A stretch of 9,899 nt of DNA, taken from the NCBI GenBank assembly GCA_013817555.1, contig JACDCN010000059.1:1-9899 (forward strand), given 5' to 3'. A model generated the notes under the pieces. That model had not been told where the DNA came from, did not search any database, and saw only the letters and a program-made list of their open reading frames with translations. Below are positions 1-7,467 of this stretch, in pieces; positions within the stretch are counted from its first letter, which is position 1; every line of letters starts with the position of its first letter. The position numbers and the translations under genes were made by a program. Source of the DNA: Actinomycetota bacterium (GTDB taxonomy: Bacteria; Actinomycetota; Thermoleophilia; Gaiellales; Gaiellaceae).

Positions 1-1
1 C

Positions 2-709
2 CTCGCTCGCGAGCTGCACGTGACGCAGGCGCGCCTCGGCCTCGACGCCGCGGAGGCTGCTCGAGACGACCGGAGCGACCGGTAGCTGCCTGAGCTCGAG
101 GGTGAGCGCGTCCGCGTCGATGCGCGCGAGCTCGAAGAGGTCGTCCACAAGCTGTGAGAGCACCCCGACCTGCTCGCGCAGCGCCGGAACGTACTCCTCC
201 GGCTCGGCAAGGCCGTCCTCGAGCGCCTCCAGCATCGCTTGCATGTTCGCGAGGGGAGTCCGGAGGTCGTGGCTTGCCCAGGCGACGAGCTCTCGCCGCG
301 AGTCGAACAAGCGCTGCAGGTTCTCGCCCATCTCATTGAAGGAGCGCGCGAGATCCGCGACTTCCACAGGCCCGCCGGTCGGAGCTCGGGCGTCCAGGCT
401 CCCACGCGAAAGCTCGGTGGACGCGGCCCGCACGCGGTCGACCGCGTCTGCGATCGAGCGGGCAACGACGAGCGCAGCCACGACTGCTGTCAACGCCGAG
501 GCGGCGGTGACAGCGAGGATCTTGACGTCGTCGCCCATGTGGAACATGACCCACCCGGAGACGAGCACGGCGCCGAGCGGGAGGAGGACGGCGAGGAAGG
601 CAAGCCCGACGAGCTGAAGTCGGACCGTCGGCAGCAGGCGCAGAAGATGTGCGAGCACGAGCCCGACGGAGAGCGTGGCGAGCCCGACGATGACAGCGGT
701 CGAGATCAC
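2..709 (-). CDS. Membrane sensor histidine kinase, C-terminus off the left edge
   Basis: This is the 3' partner of the response regulator and should autophosphorylate and pass phosphate to it. The 236 visible residues show three hydrophobic segments (about 3-22, 32-56 and 64-83) joined by very short loops. A HAMP-like linker follows (about 84-135), then the HisKA dimerisation helix with the H-box SHDLRTPL, in which His147 is the expected phosphoacceptor. The ATP-binding HATPase domain lies beyond the window. The GTG start at 709-707 overlaps the regulator's TGA as GTGA, so translational coupling is likely. There is no sizeable extracytoplasmic domain, so the stimulus may be sensed in the membrane or through another protein. 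The kinase family is certain from the H-box; the signal is unknown. Confidence 0.93.
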   Translation of the reverse strand, partial: MISTAVIVGLATLSVGLVLAHLLRLLPTVRLQLVGLAFLAVLLPLGAVLVSGWVMFHMGDDVKILAVTAASALTAVVAALVVARSIADAVDRVRAASTELSRGSLDARAPTGGPVEVADLARSFNEMGENLQRLFDSRRELVAWASHDLRTPLANMQAMLEALEDGLAEPEEYVPALREQVGVLSQLVDDLFELARIDADALTLELRQLPVAPVVSSSLRGVEAEARLRHVQLASE

Positions 710-1392
710 GGAACCAGCCTGTATCCGACTCCCCAGACCGTCTCCAGATGCCGAGGGCTGGACGGATGGTCCTCGACCTTCTCGCGAAGCCGACGCACGT
801 GGACGGTCACCGTTCCGGTGTCGAGTGCAGCGGTGTAGCCCCAGACCTTGGCCATCAACTGCTCGCGAGAGAAAACGCGGCGCGGATGGCTCGCGAGGAA
901 CCAGAGCAGGTCGAACTCCTTCGCCGTGAGGCGTACCGCTCGGCTTGCCTTGCGGGCTTCTCTGGTCGCCTGCTCGAGCTCGACATCCCCGAATGCCAGC
1001 TGTGCCACCACGGTCTCGGGCGGTGCCGAGCGGCGCAGCACGCTCCGGACGCGGGCTGCGAGCTCGCGGGGGGAGAAGGGCTTCGTCACATAGTCGTCGG
1101 CGCCGAGCTCGAGCCCGACGATTCGGTCGGCCTCTTCGCCGCGGGCGGTGAGCATGATCACCGGCAGCTCGGAACTCGAGCGGATCCAGCGGCAGAGCTC
1201 GAGCCCGTCCGTTCCCGGAAGCATCACGTCGAGGACGACCAGATCAGGGTCGGACTGCTCGATCGCGGCGCGAGCGGTCTCCCCGTCGCCCGCCTCGAGC
1301 GTCTTGTGACCCTCGCGCGCGAGATAGCGAACGACGACTTCGCGGACGATGGGCTCGTCGTCGACGACGAGAACGGTTGCCATGGAGGGCAT
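706..1392 (-). CDS. OmpR/PhoB-family response regulator
   Basis: A DNA-binding response regulator of 228 residues, the usual length for this family. The N-terminal receiver domain (about 5-120) has the acidic pair Asp11/Asp12, the phosphoacceptor Asp55 in LVVLDVMLPG, Thr82 and the conserved Lys104 in the TKPF motif. The C-terminal half (about 130-228) is an OmpR-type winged helix, with the typical KEFDLLWFLA and VHVRRLREK elements and the ending VGYRLVP. ATG at 1392 is the first in-frame start; the ATG three codons later (MATVLVVDDEP) is equally credible, and neither has a clear Shine-Dalgarno sequence. It lies 63 bases after mutY on the same strand and overlaps the kinase by 4 bases. The regulated genes cannot be read from the window. 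Confidence 0.96.
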   Translation of the reverse strand: MPSMATVLVVDDEPIVREVVVRYLAREGHKTLEAGDGETARAAIEQSDPDLVVLDVMLPGTDGLELCRWIRSSSELPVIMLTARGEEADRIVGLELGADDYVTKPFSPRELAARVRSVLRRSAPPETVVAQLAFGDVELEQATREARKASRAVRLTAKEFDLLWFLASHPRRVFSREQLMAKVWGYTAALDTGTVTVHVRRLREKVEDHPSSPRHLETVWGVGYRLVP

Positions 1393-1455
1393 TGTCGCTC
1401 AGGTTTGGTTACGCACGGCTGAATTCGTGGTACCTGCCACCATGCGTTTCGCCTG

Positions 1456-2202
1456 CTAGCCGAAGGCGCGCGAAATCTCGCCGGGAAGGCGAACGAGCTC
1501 GCCGGCGACCTCGACGAGACCATCCCGCACGAGGGAGCGGACGACCTCTCCATCCAGTTCGTCCAGTGGAAGCGAGGCTGCGGCAATCTGGCGGAGCGCC
1601 GTCGCGCGGCGCTGGCGGAACGAGCCTTCAAATGGCCCCTGACGCCGCGCGGGCTCGTCACGGATCCCGCGCGAGGGACACACTTCGGCAAGTGGGCACG
1701 AGTCACATCGCGGAATGCGGGCGATGCAGATCGTCGCGCCCAGATCCATCAGCGCCTGCGCGGACGCAGCGCTGAACGACCCACCGGTGCGTCGCAACAC
1801 CCGCTCGATGTTGACGTCGACAGGCAGGACGTTCTCATCGAAAGCGAAGCAGCGGATCGCGGTGGCGGTGTAGGGGCCCACACCCGGCAGCTGAGTGAGG
1901 TCTTCGGGCCAGCCTTCCGCCGCGACCCGGTGCGCGGATCGATGGAGGCTCAGCGCCCGCCGGTTGTAGCCGAGTCCCTGCCACTCCCGGATGACCTCGG
2001 CGGCGGAGGCGGCCGCGAGTGACTCGACGCTCGGCCACCGCTCGAGCCAGGCTAGGTAGCGCGGAACCACCCGTTCGACCTGCGTCTGCTGGAGCATGAC
2101 CTCCGAGACGAGAATCGCGTACGGGTCACGTGTCCGACGCCAGGGAAGGTCTCGGCCATGCTCCTCGAACCACGCCAAGAGGAGGCGCTCCACGCGAGCC
2201 AA
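1456..2202 (-). CDS. mutY: A/G-specific adenine glycosylase, MutY type
   Basis: A base-excision repair enzyme that removes adenine mispaired with 8-oxoguanine or guanine. Key residues match the family: catalytic Glu34 in SEVMLQQTQ, the helix-hairpin-helix LPGVGPYTATAI (105-116), catalytic Asp129 in VDVNIERVLRR, and a [4Fe-4S] loop with the C-X6-C-X2-C-X5-C spacing (Cys159, 166, 169, 175). At 248 residues it is shorter than typical MutY (about 290-350). The region after the cluster is only about 70 residues, so a full NUDIX-like 8-oxoG recognition domain is missing. The start is TTG at 2202, immediately after the TAG of the upstream hydrolase and in the same frame; GTG at 2193 is an alternative. 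No good Shine-Dalgarno is visible, so reinitiation from the upstream gene is likely. Confidence 0.93.
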   Translation of the reverse strand: MARVERLLLAWFEEHGRDLPWRRTRDPYAILVSEVMLQQTQVERVVPRYLAWLERWPSVESLAAASAAEVIREWQGLGYNRRALSLHRSAHRVAAEGWPEDLTQLPGVGPYTATAIRCFAFDENVLPVDVNIERVLRRTGGSFSAASAQALMDLGATICIARIPRCDSCPLAEVCPSRGIRDEPARRQGPFEGSFRQRRATALRQIAAASLPLDELDGEVVRSLVRDGLVEVAGELVRLPGEISRAFG

Positions 2203-2976
2203 CTACCGCCGCAGATACCAGCGAACGGCCGCGCGGGAGATGCTCGTCGGTACTTCGTGGCCGCCGGCGAAGCTCCGGAACGTGACGCTGTACCCGGATC
2301 CCTTGAGGACGGGAACGATGCTCTTGCTGGAGCGTGAGTAGGGGAGCACGTCGTCACCGGTTCCGTGTGCGATAAACACGCGCGGCTTTCCCTGCCGCTC
2401 GACATCGAGCAACCCTCCGGGCGAGAGAGCCATCACCGACCGGAAGATGCCACCGTTCTGGAGCCCGATCGAAAGCGCGTGTGTTGCGCCATCGGAGAAG
2501 CCTCCGACCGCTATCCGTCGGCGGTCGATCTGGCAGCGCTTCCAGGTCTCCGCGAGTGCGCGGTTGACGGTTTCCAGGTCCCGATCCTGTCGGTTGTGCA
2601 GCGCGCTCCACGTGTTTCCAAGGGAGCGAGGCGCGAGCAGGACCAGACCCGGCTCCTTCCACGCTTCACGGAAGACGAAGAGCCCCTCGCGAGGCGATCC
2701 GCCGGCGCCGTGGAAGGCGAGGATGAGCCCTCTCGGCTTCTTGCTCGGACCCGGCGTCACGCGTAAGCGCGCGATCCGTCCGTTGCCCAGGCGGAGGGGA
2801 TGATCCCCGGGCGTGCAGCCGCCTTCGGCGCCCGAGCGGGGCAGGCGAATCTGTCCCGGCGACATGTCGCTCACGGACGCGACGTTTACCCCGACCTCCG
2901 CGTCGGAGCTGCCGCAGCCGGTGAGGACGCCGGCGATCACGATCAGGGCGAGGGCAAACGCACGAAACGACGGCAT
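2203..2976 (-). CDS. Lipoprotein alpha/beta-hydrolase (esterase/LpqC-PHB depolymerase-like)
   Basis: A predicted lipid-anchored, extracytoplasmic hydrolase of 257 residues. The N-terminus is a signal peptide (hydrophobic stretch about 6-19) ending in the lipobox LTGC, so Cys21 should be lipid-modified. The hydrolase fold follows, with an oxyanion-type FHGAGG motif (88-93). The nucleophile elbow is GFSDGA (Ser161), the acid probably Asp208 in HGTGDDVLP, and the base His240 in GGHEVP. This resembles small phospholipase/carboxylesterase or feruloyl-esterase-like proteins; the substrate cannot be told. ATG at 2976 lies just before the signal sequence and diverges from the oxidoreductase operon. 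Its TAG stop is directly followed, in the same frame, by the mutY TTG start. Confidence 0.88.
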   Translation of the reverse strand: MPSFRAFALALIVIAGVLTGCGSSDAEVGVNVASVSDMSPGQIRLPRSGAEGGCTPGDHPLRLGNGRIARLRVTPGPSKKPRGLILAFHGAGGSPREGLFVFREAWKEPGLVLLAPRSLGNTWSALHNRQDRDLETVNRALAETWKRCQIDRRRIAVGGFSDGATHALSIGLQNGGIFRSVMALSPGGLLDVERQGKPRVFIAHGTGDDVLPYSRSSKSIVPVLKGSGYSVTFRSFAGGHEVPTSISRAAVRWYLRR

Positions 2977-3033
2977 GCACCCGGCAACCTATCGTGGCGA
3001 GCATGATGGTTCCCCGCTCCGTCGACCGCAAAC

Positions 3034-3039
3034 AGGAGG
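3034..3039 (+). promoter_or_regulatory. Strong Shine-Dalgarno that fixes the TTG start of the oxidoreductase
   Basis: A perfect AGGAGG lies 5 bases before an in-frame TTG at 3045. The same frame is open back to GTG 2994 and ATG 3003/3006, but those starts have no ribosome site. Their extra residues also look unlike the start of a flavodoxin-fold protein. The start is therefore placed at 3045, and 2994-3044 is treated as untranslated leader. Confidence 0.75.
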
Positions 3040-3044
3040 TTCCG

Positions 3045-3791
3045 TTGACGCTGACCGACTCCCAGCGCGAGCTCTGCACGACGAGTCGCTGGGATTTCTC
3101 CGATCTAACCGCTCTCTACATCAACTGCACGCTCAAGCCGTCCCCCGAGCTATCTCACACCGAGGGGCTCATGCGCATCTCGACCCAGATCATGGAGACG
3201 AACGGCGTGGAAGTCGAGTACGTGCGTGCGCTCGACCAGGAGCTCGCTCCGGGAGTCTGGCCGGACATGCGGGAGCATGGCGCAGAACGGGACGACTGGC
3301 CGGCGCTCTACGAGCGAGTGCAGGCGGCGGACATCCTCGTTCTCGGCTCTCCGATCTGGCTCGGAGAGAAGTCGTCGGTGTGCACGCGCGTGATCGAGCG
3401 GCTGTACGCGTGCTCGAGCCTCCTGAACGAGCAGGGGCAGTACGCGTATTACGGCAAGGTCGGCGGCTGCCTGATCACCGGCAACGAGGACGGCATCAAG
3501 CACTGCTCCATGAACATCCTCTATTCGCTCCAGCACCTCGGGTACACGATCCCGCCGCAGGCCGACGCGGGGTGGATCGGCGAGGCGGGACCGGGACCGT
3601 CGTATCTCGATGCCGGCTCCGGCGGTCCCGAGAACGACTTCACCAACCGAAACACGACCTTCATGACCTGGAACCTCCTCCATCTGGCGCGGCTCTTGAA
3701 GGACGCGGGCGGTATCCCCGCGCACGGCAACCAGCGGTCGCTCTGGGATGCGGGCTGCCGGTTCGACTTCGACAATCCCGACTACCGTTAA
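3045..3791 (+). CDS. Flavodoxin-fold NAD(P)H-dependent oxidoreductase (FMN reductase-like)
   Basis: A soluble flavoprotein of 248 residues from the TTG start. It has the flavodoxin-like alpha/beta layout: an FMN phosphate-binding loop after the first strand (INCTLKPSPELSHT, about 26-39), a second flavin loop LGSPIWLGEKSS (100-111), and a third, GGCLITGNEDG (140-150). The family resembles NADPH-dependent FMN reductases and Lot6/WrbA-like quinone reductases. The long conserved C-terminal part, rich in Gly, Asn and Trp (about 176-240), is typical of an actinobacterial subgroup. It is the first gene of a six-gene tight cluster; the GST-like gene begins 4 bases after its TAA. Electron transfer to a flavin or quinone is expected, but the physiological substrate is unknown. 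Confidence 0.9.
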   Translation: MTLTDSQRELCTTSRWDFSDLTALYINCTLKPSPELSHTEGLMRISTQIMETNGVEVEYVRALDQELAPGVWPDMREHGAERDDWPALYERVQAADILVLGSPIWLGEKSSVCTRVIERLYACSSLLNEQGQYAYYGKVGGCLITGNEDGIKHCSMNILYSLQHLGYTIPPQADAGWIGEAGPGPSYLDAGSGGPENDFTNRNTTFMTWNLLHLARLLKDAGGIPAHGNQRSLWDAGCRFDFDNPDYR

Positions 3792-3795
3792 CGCC

Positions 3796-4395
3796 GTGCT
3801 GCTCTACAACTCGGCGGTCTCGGGCAATTGCTACAAGGTGCGGCTCCTGCTGGCTCAGTTGGGGCTCCCGTACGAGAAGGTCGACGTGAGCGTTGTCGAC
3901 CGGTCCGGACGGAAGGAGCTCCTGGGCGAGCTCAACCCCGGGCTGCGCGTTCCGACGCTCGTGCTCGACGACGGTCGGCCGCTCGCGGAGTCCAACGCGA
4001 TCCTCTGGTACTTCGGCGACGGAACCCAATACGTGCCTGAGGACGCGTACGAGCGAGCGCAGACGCTCCAATGGATGTTCTTCGAGCAGTACAGCCACGA
4101 GCCGTACATCGCGGTCGCGCGTTTCTGGCTCGCCTATTCCGGTAAGCCGGAGGAGTTCGCGGTGCGGCGCGACGGAGTGATGAAGGGCGGGTACGCGGCG
4201 CTCGCAGCCATGGAGCGCCATCTGGAAAAGCGGGCCTTCCTCGTCGGTGAGACGTACACGATCGCGGACATCTCCCTCTACGCCTATACGCACGTCGCGC
4301 ATGAGGGCGAATTCGATCTCGATGCGTATCCGGCGATTCGGGCCTGGCTCGACCGCGTCGCGTCCCAGCCCGGCCACGTCACGATCGACGCCTGA
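3796..4395 (+). CDS. Glutathione S-transferase-fold protein
   Basis: A two-domain GST-like protein of 199 residues. The N-terminal thioredoxin-fold domain (1-78) carries the SGNCYKVRLLL start, where Ser9 or Cys12 is the candidate catalytic residue. It also has the cis-proline motif RVPTL (51-55) and the glutathione gamma-glutamyl binding motif ESNAI (65-69). The all-helical C-terminal domain (about 86-195) contains FLVGETYTIADISLYAY, the usual N-capping box region. GTG at 3796 is chosen because the protein then starts directly with the first strand (VLLYNSAVSG) and sits 4 bases after the previous stop; a further-upstream ATG would overlap the oxidoreductase by over 40 bases. Many Actinomycetota use mycothiol rather than glutathione, so the thiol substrate is uncertain. 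Confidence 0.92.
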   Translation: MLLYNSAVSGNCYKVRLLLAQLGLPYEKVDVSVVDRSGRKELLGELNPGLRVPTLVLDDGRPLAESNAILWYFGDGTQYVPEDAYERAQTLQWMFFEQYSHEPYIAVARFWLAYSGKPEEFAVRRDGVMKGGYAALAAMERHLEKRAFLVGETYTIADISLYAYTHVAHEGEFDLDAYPAIRAWLDRVASQPGHVTIDA

Positions 4396-4398
4396 GCG

Positions 4399-5463
4399 GT
4401 GGCTGTTCGCGTCCGCTTCGCGCCGAGCCCGACCGGCTCGCTCCATCTCGGAAACGCGCTCACCGCGGTGGCGAATCGCCGGTTCGCGGATGAGCGAGCC
4501 GGTGTGCTCGTCCTGCGGATCGACGACACGGATCCGAAAAGGACGGTGGAGGGCGGGGAGGAGGCGATCCTCCAAGACCTCGAATGGCTCGGAATCGGCT
4601 TCGACGAGGACTCGGTGCGTCAGAGCGAGCGAGGGGAGCTCTACGCGATGGCCGCAGAGCGGGCTATCGCGTCTCAGGCCGCCGAGCGTGACCCGGAGGA
4701 TGCGGTGCGACTGCGTGGCGGCGGCGCGACCCTGCTTCGCGCGGACGGCAGCGCGACCTATCAGCTCGCCTCCGTCGTCGACGACCTCACCCTCGGAATC
4801 ACGCACGTCATTCGCGGGTCGGATCACCGCCCGAATCTGGAGCTCCAGCAGCGCATGGCGCGGGCGATAGGAGGCGAGCTTCCGGAGGTGATCCACCACG
4901 GGCTCGTGCTCGGCACGGACGGCAAGAAGCTCTCCAAGCGGCATGGCCATGCCTCGATCGCAGATCTGCGGGATGAAGGCTTCCCGCCGGAGGCGGTACG
5001 CGCCTATCTGGACGAGCTGGGCCTTCCCGACCACGACGTCCACCTCGACCTCGCGCGGCTTCGACGGCTCGCGACCGATGCGATCGCTGCGATGGGGGAC
5101 GAGGAGCTGGCCGCGGCCGCGCAGGCCCCGCTCGAGGCCGTGCCGGTGTTGCGCGGGGCGCGTTCGCTCGTCGAGGCACGTGAGTACGCGAAGATCGTGG
5201 TCGAGCCCGACCGTGTCGACCTCCCGTCCGAGGCGCAAGTGACCTTGGAACGCTTCGCGGAGCTGAGGACGGTCGCGCCCGAGCATCTCTCGCCGGACGA
5301 AGCGCGCGCGGTCTTGCGTGAGCTGAAGGCCGTAGGCGGCGACTTGCGGTCGCTCCGGCTCGCGCTGACGGGTGCCGCGAAGGGGCCAGAGCTCTGGGCC
5401 GTGCTAGCCGCGGTGCCGCGAGACGAGGCCCTCGCGCGGGCGCGCCGGGCCGTGTCTGCCTGA
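4399..5463 (+). CDS. gltX: Glutamyl-tRNA synthetase, compact form
   Basis: A class I aminoacyl-tRNA synthetase that should charge tRNA-Glu. It opens with RFAPSPTGSLHLGNA, where HLGN (16-19) is the HIGH signature. The conserved RIDDTDPKR follows, then ATYQLASVVDDLTLGITHVIRGSDH, and the KMSKS-equivalent KLSKRHG (177-183). A helical anticodon-binding region extends to 354, ending with the typical LRLALTGAAKGPELWAVLA. GluRS is usually 460-490 residues. Here the section between QSER (75-78) and LLRADGSATYQ (112-122) is cut to about 35 residues, with no CxC zinc site and no DGRCR-like segment. The length and the anticodon domain argue against GluQ-RS, which has no such domain. GTG at 4399 follows the GST stop by 3 bases. 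Confidence 0.9.
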   Translation: MAVRVRFAPSPTGSLHLGNALTAVANRRFADERAGVLVLRIDDTDPKRTVEGGEEAILQDLEWLGIGFDEDSVRQSERGELYAMAAERAIASQAAERDPEDAVRLRGGGATLLRADGSATYQLASVVDDLTLGITHVIRGSDHRPNLELQQRMARAIGGELPEVIHHGLVLGTDGKKLSKRHGHASIADLRDEGFPPEAVRAYLDELGLPDHDVHLDLARLRRLATDAIAAMGDEELAAAAQAPLEAVPVLRGARSLVEAREYAKIVVEPDRVDLPSEAQVTLERFAELRTVAPEHLSPDEARAVLRELKAVGGDLRSLRLALTGAAKGPELWAVLAAVPRDEALARARRAVSA

Positions 5464-5476
5464 GTACGATCGCTCG

Positions 5477-6757
5477 ATGCGTCTGTACGACAGCCTGACG
5501 CGCGGGCTCGTCGAGCTGCCGCCGTCGCCCGGACCGATCCGGATCTACGTCTGCGGCTCCACCGTGTACCAGCGCATCCATGTCGGCAACTCGAGGCCCT
5601 TCGTCCTCGGAATGTGGGTTCGAAACTGGCTTCGACACACCGGCTACGAGGTGACGTTCGTACACAACATCACCGACGTCGACGACAAGGTCTACGCGGA
5701 AGCCGTCGAGCAGGGAGTCCCGAGCCGGCAGCTGTCGGAGCGCGCAACCGCTTGGTTCTTCGAGGACACCAACGATCTCGGGCTGGGACGTCCCGATCTC
5801 GAGCCCCGCGCCACCGAGACGATTCCCGAGATCGTCCAGTTCATTCAGGAGCTCGTCGACGGAGAGAAAGCGTATGTCGCGAACGGCGACGTTTACTTCA
5901 GCGTCGCCCGCTTCCCCGAGTATGGGCGGCTCTCCGGTGCCAGGCTCGAGGAGATGATCTCCCAAGAGACGAGCGACCTGAAGCAGGATCAACGCGACTT
6001 CGCGCTCTGGAAGTCCCAGAAGCCGCACGAGGACGCCGCGTGGGATTCACCATGGGGGCCCGGACGGCCAGGCTGGCACATCGAGTGCTCGGCGATGGCC
6101 GAGAAGTTCCTCGGTCCGGAGTTCGAGATCCACGGTGGCGGCAACGACCTTCGGTTTCCGCATCACGAGAACGAGCTCGCGCAATCTGCGAGCCTGGGTC
6201 ACGCGTTCGCCAAGATCTGGATGCACAACGGCATGCTCGAGCTCGACCAAGCAAAGATGTCGAAGTCGCTCGGAAACGTCGTGACGCTTCGTAACGTGCT
6301 CGATGTGTGGGGCCGAGAGTCGCTTCTCGTGTTCCACCTGTCGGGCGCATGGAGCAAGCCGGTCGATTTCGACGACGATGTAATGCAGCAGGCGTCGGCC
6401 CGCGCAGATCGCCTGCGGGATGTCTTCCGGGGCATACACCAGCCCGCCCCGGCCGGTTCCTGGGAGCGGTTCTCGGACGCTCTCGACGACGACTTCAATA
6501 CACCCGCCGCGCTCGCAGTCATGCATGAGTGGCGAGACCACGAACTGCTCCGCCGCGCCCTCGGCGTCTTCGGGCTCAAGTCACTCGCCGAGAATGACGA
6601 AGCGCCACCGGAGGTAGCCGCGCTTGCGCAGCGGAGGCAAGCGGCCCGGGAGGTGCGGGACTTCGAGGAGGCTGACCGTTTGCGTGCTGAGCTCGTGGAA
6701 GCGGGCTGGGAGATGCGGGACGAGACGAATGGCCATCGGCTCGTTCGGCTCCGGTGA
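5477..6757 (+). CDS. cysS: Cysteinyl-tRNA synthetase
   Basis: A class I synthetase that charges tRNA-Cys, 426 residues (usual 450-480). The HIGH signature is HVGN (35-38) and the KMSKS signature is at 260-264 (AKMSKSLGN). The zinc ligands expected from the E. coli enzyme are present: Cys26 in YVCGSTVY, Cys204 in HIECSAM, and His229 and Glu233 in FPHHENE. The C-terminal part has the coiled EADRLRAELVEAGWEMRDE segment that ends most CysRS proteins. ATG at 5477 lies 13 bases after gltX; the ribosome site is weak. Its TGA overlaps the GTG of the next gene by 4 bases. All catalytic elements are intact. The alternative MshC, the mycothiol ligase homologue, is less likely because of the gltX-rlmB context and the full C-terminal region. 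Confidence 0.95.
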   Translation: MRLYDSLTRGLVELPPSPGPIRIYVCGSTVYQRIHVGNSRPFVLGMWVRNWLRHTGYEVTFVHNITDVDDKVYAEAVEQGVPSRQLSERATAWFFEDTNDLGLGRPDLEPRATETIPEIVQFIQELVDGEKAYVANGDVYFSVARFPEYGRLSGARLEEMISQETSDLKQDQRDFALWKSQKPHEDAAWDSPWGPGRPGWHIECSAMAEKFLGPEFEIHGGGNDLRFPHHENELAQSASLGHAFAKIWMHNGMLELDQAKMSKSLGNVVTLRNVLDVWGRESLLVFHLSGAWSKPVDFDDDVMQQASARADRLRDVFRGIHQPAPAGSWERFSDALDDDFNTPAALAVMHEWRDHELLRRALGVFGLKSLAENDEAPPEVAALAQRRQAAREVRDFEEADRLRAELVEAGWEMRDETNGHRLVRLR

Positions 6758-7464
6758 CGCGCGACCTCGTCTACGGCCGGCGGCCGGTCCGAGAGCTCCT
6801 GCGCGGTCCGCGCGAGCTCTTCGAGGTCTGGGCGACCGACCGCGCGGCGGCGCAGATTCCATGGCTCGACTCCGCCCCGCGCCCACAGGTCAAGCCCGAG
6901 CGCCTGCTCAGCGAGGCTGCCGGTACTCGCGACCACCAGGGCGTCGTCGCCTGGTGCGAGCCGTTCCGCTACGCAGACGCGTACGAGCTCGCCGCGCATG
7001 AGCGACCACTTCTCGTCTGCCTCGACCAGGTCACCGATCCCCACAACCTGGGCGCGGTCGTCCGCAGCGCCGAGGGCGCGGGGGCAACGGGGGTCATCCT
7101 TCCGGCGCACGGCTCCGTCCGGGTGACACCGGCCGTCTGCAGATCGTCTGCGGGCGCGGTTGAGCACCTGCCAATTGCAGTCGTGCCTAACCTCGCGCGC
7201 TATCTCGCGGAGATCAAAGGGCCCGATCTCTGGGCCTACGCGGCGGATTCCGAGGGGTCGCTCTCGCTGTGGGATTCAGATCTCACAGGAGGGGTTGCTC
7301 TCGTTCTCGGCGCGGAAGGCAAGGGTGTTCGCCCGCTCGTCCGCCGAAACTGCGATGCGGTCGTGTCCATTCCGCTCGCGGGCCGCGTCGGTTCGCTCAA
7401 TGTCAGTGTCGCGGCGGCTCTGCTCCTCTACGAAGCACGACGGCAGCGCGGCGACGCCGATTGA
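6754..7464 (+). CDS. rlmB: 23S rRNA (guanosine-2'-O-)-methyltransferase, TrmH/SpoU family
   Basis: An S-adenosylmethionine-dependent 2'-O-ribose methyltransferase of the SPOUT (trefoil-knot) class, 236 residues. The short N-terminal substrate-binding domain (about 4-72) begins with VYGRRPVRELL and has the conserved DHQGVVA. The catalytic domain carries motif 1 DPHNLGAVVRSAE (95-107, with Asn98 and catalytic Arg104), motif 2 LVLGAEGKGV (183-192, Glu188) and motif 3 IPLAGRVGSLNVSVAAA (206-222, Asn216). The GTG start overlaps the cysS stop as GTGA. Position between cysS and yacP matches the Bacillus rlmB (yacO) locus, which supports an rRNA target (G2251 in E. coli), although the exact nucleotide is inference. 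Confidence 0.93.
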   Translation: MTRDLVYGRRPVRELLRGPRELFEVWATDRAAAQIPWLDSAPRPQVKPERLLSEAAGTRDHQGVVAWCEPFRYADAYELAAHERPLLVCLDQVTDPHNLGAVVRSAEGAGATGVILPAHGSVRVTPAVCRSSAGAVEHLPIAVVPNLARYLAEIKGPDLWAYAADSEGSLSLWDSDLTGGVALVLGAEGKGVRPLVRRNCDAVVSIPLAGRVGSLNVSVAAALLLYEARRQRGDAD

Positions 7465-7467
7465 CCC

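Noticed and set aside
102..838. Plus-strand open frames in the first 800 bases
   Set aside because: They are antisense to the histidine kinase, whose HAMP and H-box motifs are clear on the minus strand.
1432..1475. TTTCGC/GCGAAA inverted repeat around the mutY stop as a terminator
   Set aside because: The stem is only 6 pairs around a 17-base loop with no T-run, and transcription probably continues into the response regulator.
3661..5286. Long open frame of 541 codons on the minus strand across the GST and gltX genes
   Set aside because: It lies wholly antisense to genes with clear motifs, and its Arg/Leu/Glu-rich product shows no recognisable domain. High GC keeps such frames open.
4808..6028. 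Minus-strand open frame of 406 codons across gltX and cysS
   Set aside because: It is antisense to intact synthetase genes, with a low-complexity Arg/Ala/Pro-rich product typical of spurious high-GC frames.
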